Positions 4,777-6,284 of a stretch of 6,284 nucleotides of DNA are shown here, piece after piece (within the stretch, counting starts at the first letter, position 1; every line of letters starts with the position of its first letter). This stretch comes from Clostridiales bacterium (GTDB lineage Bacteria; Bacillota; Clostridia; Peptostreptococcales; Natronincolaceae). The stretch spans positions 1-6,284 of the forward strand of contig JAAZJW010000004.1 in assembly GCA_012800145.1 (NCBI GenBank). The letters run 5' to 3'. The position numbers were made by a program, and so were the translations under genes. The notes beneath the pieces were generated by a model, which made no database searches, was not told the DNA's origin, and saw only the letters and a list, made by a program, of their open reading frames with translations.

Positions 4777-6284
4777 CAAATATTAAATATTCCATATCAA
4801 AGTTTTTGTTGGGTTATTGGGACAACAAGCTTTAGAACAGCGAAACTTAATTTAAAAATCGAAGAACAGCTAATTTTGCTTAGCGAATTTCATGAAAAAT
4901 ATCTACATAAATTCGATACATGGGCATGGAATAAGGAATCCCAGGCTTTATATTATGATTTTATGAAGAAAAATGGGTTTATATATGGGGAAGCTAAAAG
5001 AAAGGACAAGGATGCTAGGGAAAAAACATCCGGATTGGTAGATATAGGTTTAATAAATGATGATAGAACATTGACCGAAGCAGGGAATGAACTGCTTAAT
5101 ATAGCCAGACAAGGTGATTTCAGGGAAGATAATTATTTTAATATTGATAAAGATAGTTATGTATATTTAAAGCAGCTATTAAAAACTTCTATAAAGGTTG
5201 GCGCGTTTACTGTAAGGCCTTATCTTGTCCTGGCAAAGGTGTTAACAGAATTGGAATACCTAACTTATGATGAATTTACATATATTCTACCACTAACTGT
5301 AGACAACAAAAGTACCCGGAGTATAATTAATAGAATAAGGGATTACAGGATGGGAAAAGCAACCCTGGAGGATATCATTTATGAAGACCTGATGGATATG
5401 GAAAATTATCGGTTGGCATATAAAACATTTATGAGCAATCGTCTTTCTGAAGAACTTATATGTCTGGTAGGAATGAATCGAAAAAGTAGGAACTATGATA
5501 GACCTTATTGTAATCTACTTGTAGAGTTAATCAGGGTTTTTCATCATGGTGAGGAAGAAAGGGCCTATGACCTGTTTTTAGCTGCTAAAAAAATAAGTCA
5601 CAAACCCGGTATGCTATGGAGAAATGTGATTTTTACAACTTCAGTTGCCGGCAACATTAGAAAAAATGGGATTAAAACCGTGCGGGAGGATTGTATTTTC
5701 AAAAAAACCAAGTCAGAAAGAGAAATAAAGACAACATTTTATAAATACATGCATGTTTTTAAAGCCATGGCAACATTAGCAGATTATTTTGACCTCAACA
5801 GAAGATATTTTAATCTTACCGACACATTAATTTTCGAGGATAACATTGTTAAATTTGATTTAATACCAAGGTATTTTTTCAAGGAATGCATTGAAAAGGT
5901 ATATAAAGAGGGTTTTACAGAAAATGTGTATTTAAAAGATTCGGTTCCTACGGAACAAATTTCTTCTCATTTAATATTTAATGAAAAAATAATTTATTCG
6001 AAGATTAGTAAGGACCTGGGCATAATTATTAAAACCCCTGAACAGGCTACAACATTTATAAGAGATGAAAGATACAGAAGGTTTAATAGACTCATTGATA
6101 GCAAATTTAGTGATAAAGTTTTATTGGAATTGTTAAGTTGTTTTGAGACGAGGGATGATGCCAGAATAGAGGAACTTGTTACAGATGAGGCTAATATACC
6201 TACAATTTTTGAGTACATTACAGGGATTATATGGTACAAAGTAAGTGAAAGACAAGGAAATATTCTAGAATATATGAAATTATC
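4774..6284 (+). CDS. AlwI-family type IIS restriction endonuclease, N-terminal 503 residues (3' end outside window)
   Basis: The frame from TTG 4774 stays open to the window end (503 codons plus two bases). Residues 13-21 (WVIGTTSFR) followed by an E-Q-L-LLSEF helix are the opening motif of the AlwI family. KTSGLVDIGLI (from K84) with LTEAGNELL is the small winged-helix-like segment, and VRPYLVLAKVL with TYDEFTYILPLTVDN (from T164) continues the recognition domain. This domain appears to end near 375. Residues about 430-470 fit the helical linker. FEYITGIIWYKVS (from F479) resembles the first helix of the PD-(D/E)xK nuclease domain; the catalytic residues lie beyond 6284. Family enzymes (AlwI, PleI, MlyI, BspD6I/N.BstNBI) cut or nick a few bases to one side of an asymmetric site. 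The gene directly follows the methyltransferase (13-base gap) and must depend on its transcript. ATG 4765 is in frame but is followed by TAA after one codon, so TTG is used. Whether it cuts both strands, or nicks and needs a partner, cannot be seen. Confidence 0.85.
   Translation, partial: MQILNIPYQSFCWVIGTTSFRTAKLNLKIEEQLILLSEFHEKYLHKFDTWAWNKESQALYYDFMKKNGFIYGEAKRKDKDAREKTSGLVDIGLINDDRTLTEAGNELLNIARQGDFREDNYFNIDKDSYVYLKQLLKTSIKVGAFTVRPYLVLAKVLTELEYLTYDEFTYILPLTVDNKSTRSIINRIRDYRMGKATLEDIIYEDLMDMENYRLAYKTFMSNRLSEELICLVGMNRKSRNYDRPYCNLLVELIRVFHHGEEERAYDLFLAAKKISHKPGMLWRNVIFTTSVAGNIRKNGIKTVREDCIFKKTKSEREIKTTFYKYMHVFKAMATLADYFDLNRRYFNLTDTLIFEDNIVKFDLIPRYFFKECIEKVYKEGFTENVYLKDSVPTEQISSHLIFNEKIIYSKISKDLGIIIKTPEQATTFIRDERYRRFNRLIDSKFSDKVLLELLSCFETRDDARIEELVTDEANIPTIFEYITGIIWYKVSERQGNILEYMKL

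Noticed and set aside
5994..6239. Minus-strand open frames, the longest at 5994-6239 and others over the RES, AlwI-like and methyltransferase genes
   Set aside because: They lie opposite well-supported genes, have no recognisable motifs or ribosome sites, and look like shadows of the + strand coding.
2589..6284. Assigning a specific target such as GGATC, GAGTC or GGATG
   Set aside because: Several family members with different sites share these folds. GATCC, GACTC and GGATG strings all occur in the window, but a methylated host need not avoid its own site, so site counts cannot decide.
1..6284. CRISPR array, tRNA, rRNA or insertion sequence
   Set aside because: No regularly spaced repeats, cloverleaf sequence, transposase motif or terminal inverted repeats with target duplications were seen.

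Overview
The window is low-GC DNA with strong purine-rich Shine-Dalgarno sites (AAGGAGG, AGGAGG), mixed ATG/GTG/TTG starts and an extended -10 promoter. This suggests a Firmicute, probably a clostridial-type bacterium. No species can be named from the sequence. All genes I accept lie on the + strand.

Layout: (1) 1-324 is the 3' end of a PseG-like UDP-sugar hydrolase/glycosyltransferase-fold gene, a surface-glycan function that looks like ordinary chromosome beside an accessory island. (2) 325-649 is an intergenic stretch with no convincing gene. (3) 650-1342 encodes a RES-domain protein, the NAD+-degrading toxin family, without a recognisable Xre-type antitoxin next to it. (4) 1409-2251 encodes a 280-residue protein resembling only the N-terminal DNA-recognition part of AlwI/BspD6I-family type IIS endonucleases, with no nuclease domain. 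(5) 2252-2588 holds a perfect AT palindrome, a strong hairpin terminator and a promoter carrying an exact 11-bp direct repeat. (6) 2589-4760 encodes a 723-residue fusion of a helix-turn-helix and two complete D12-class N6-adenine methyltransferase domains, the M.FokI-like arrangement used to protect both strands of an asymmetric site. (7) 4774-6284 (runs off the window) encodes an AlwI-family endonuclease, cut off just as its catalytic domain begins.

Taken together, 2589-6284 is a type IIS restriction-modification system, with M and R in one transcription unit and R starting at a weak TTG. Upstream, ending before the terminator, sits a probable two-gene unit: a RES toxin-like protein plus a stand-alone AlwI-type recognition module. 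This pairing is the most unusual part of the window. It could be a second specificity or partner subunit with a linked NADase effector, or a decayed second restriction gene beside an orphan toxin. The sequence alone does not decide between these. Family calls come from reading motifs and remembered family sequences; no alignment or database search was run.
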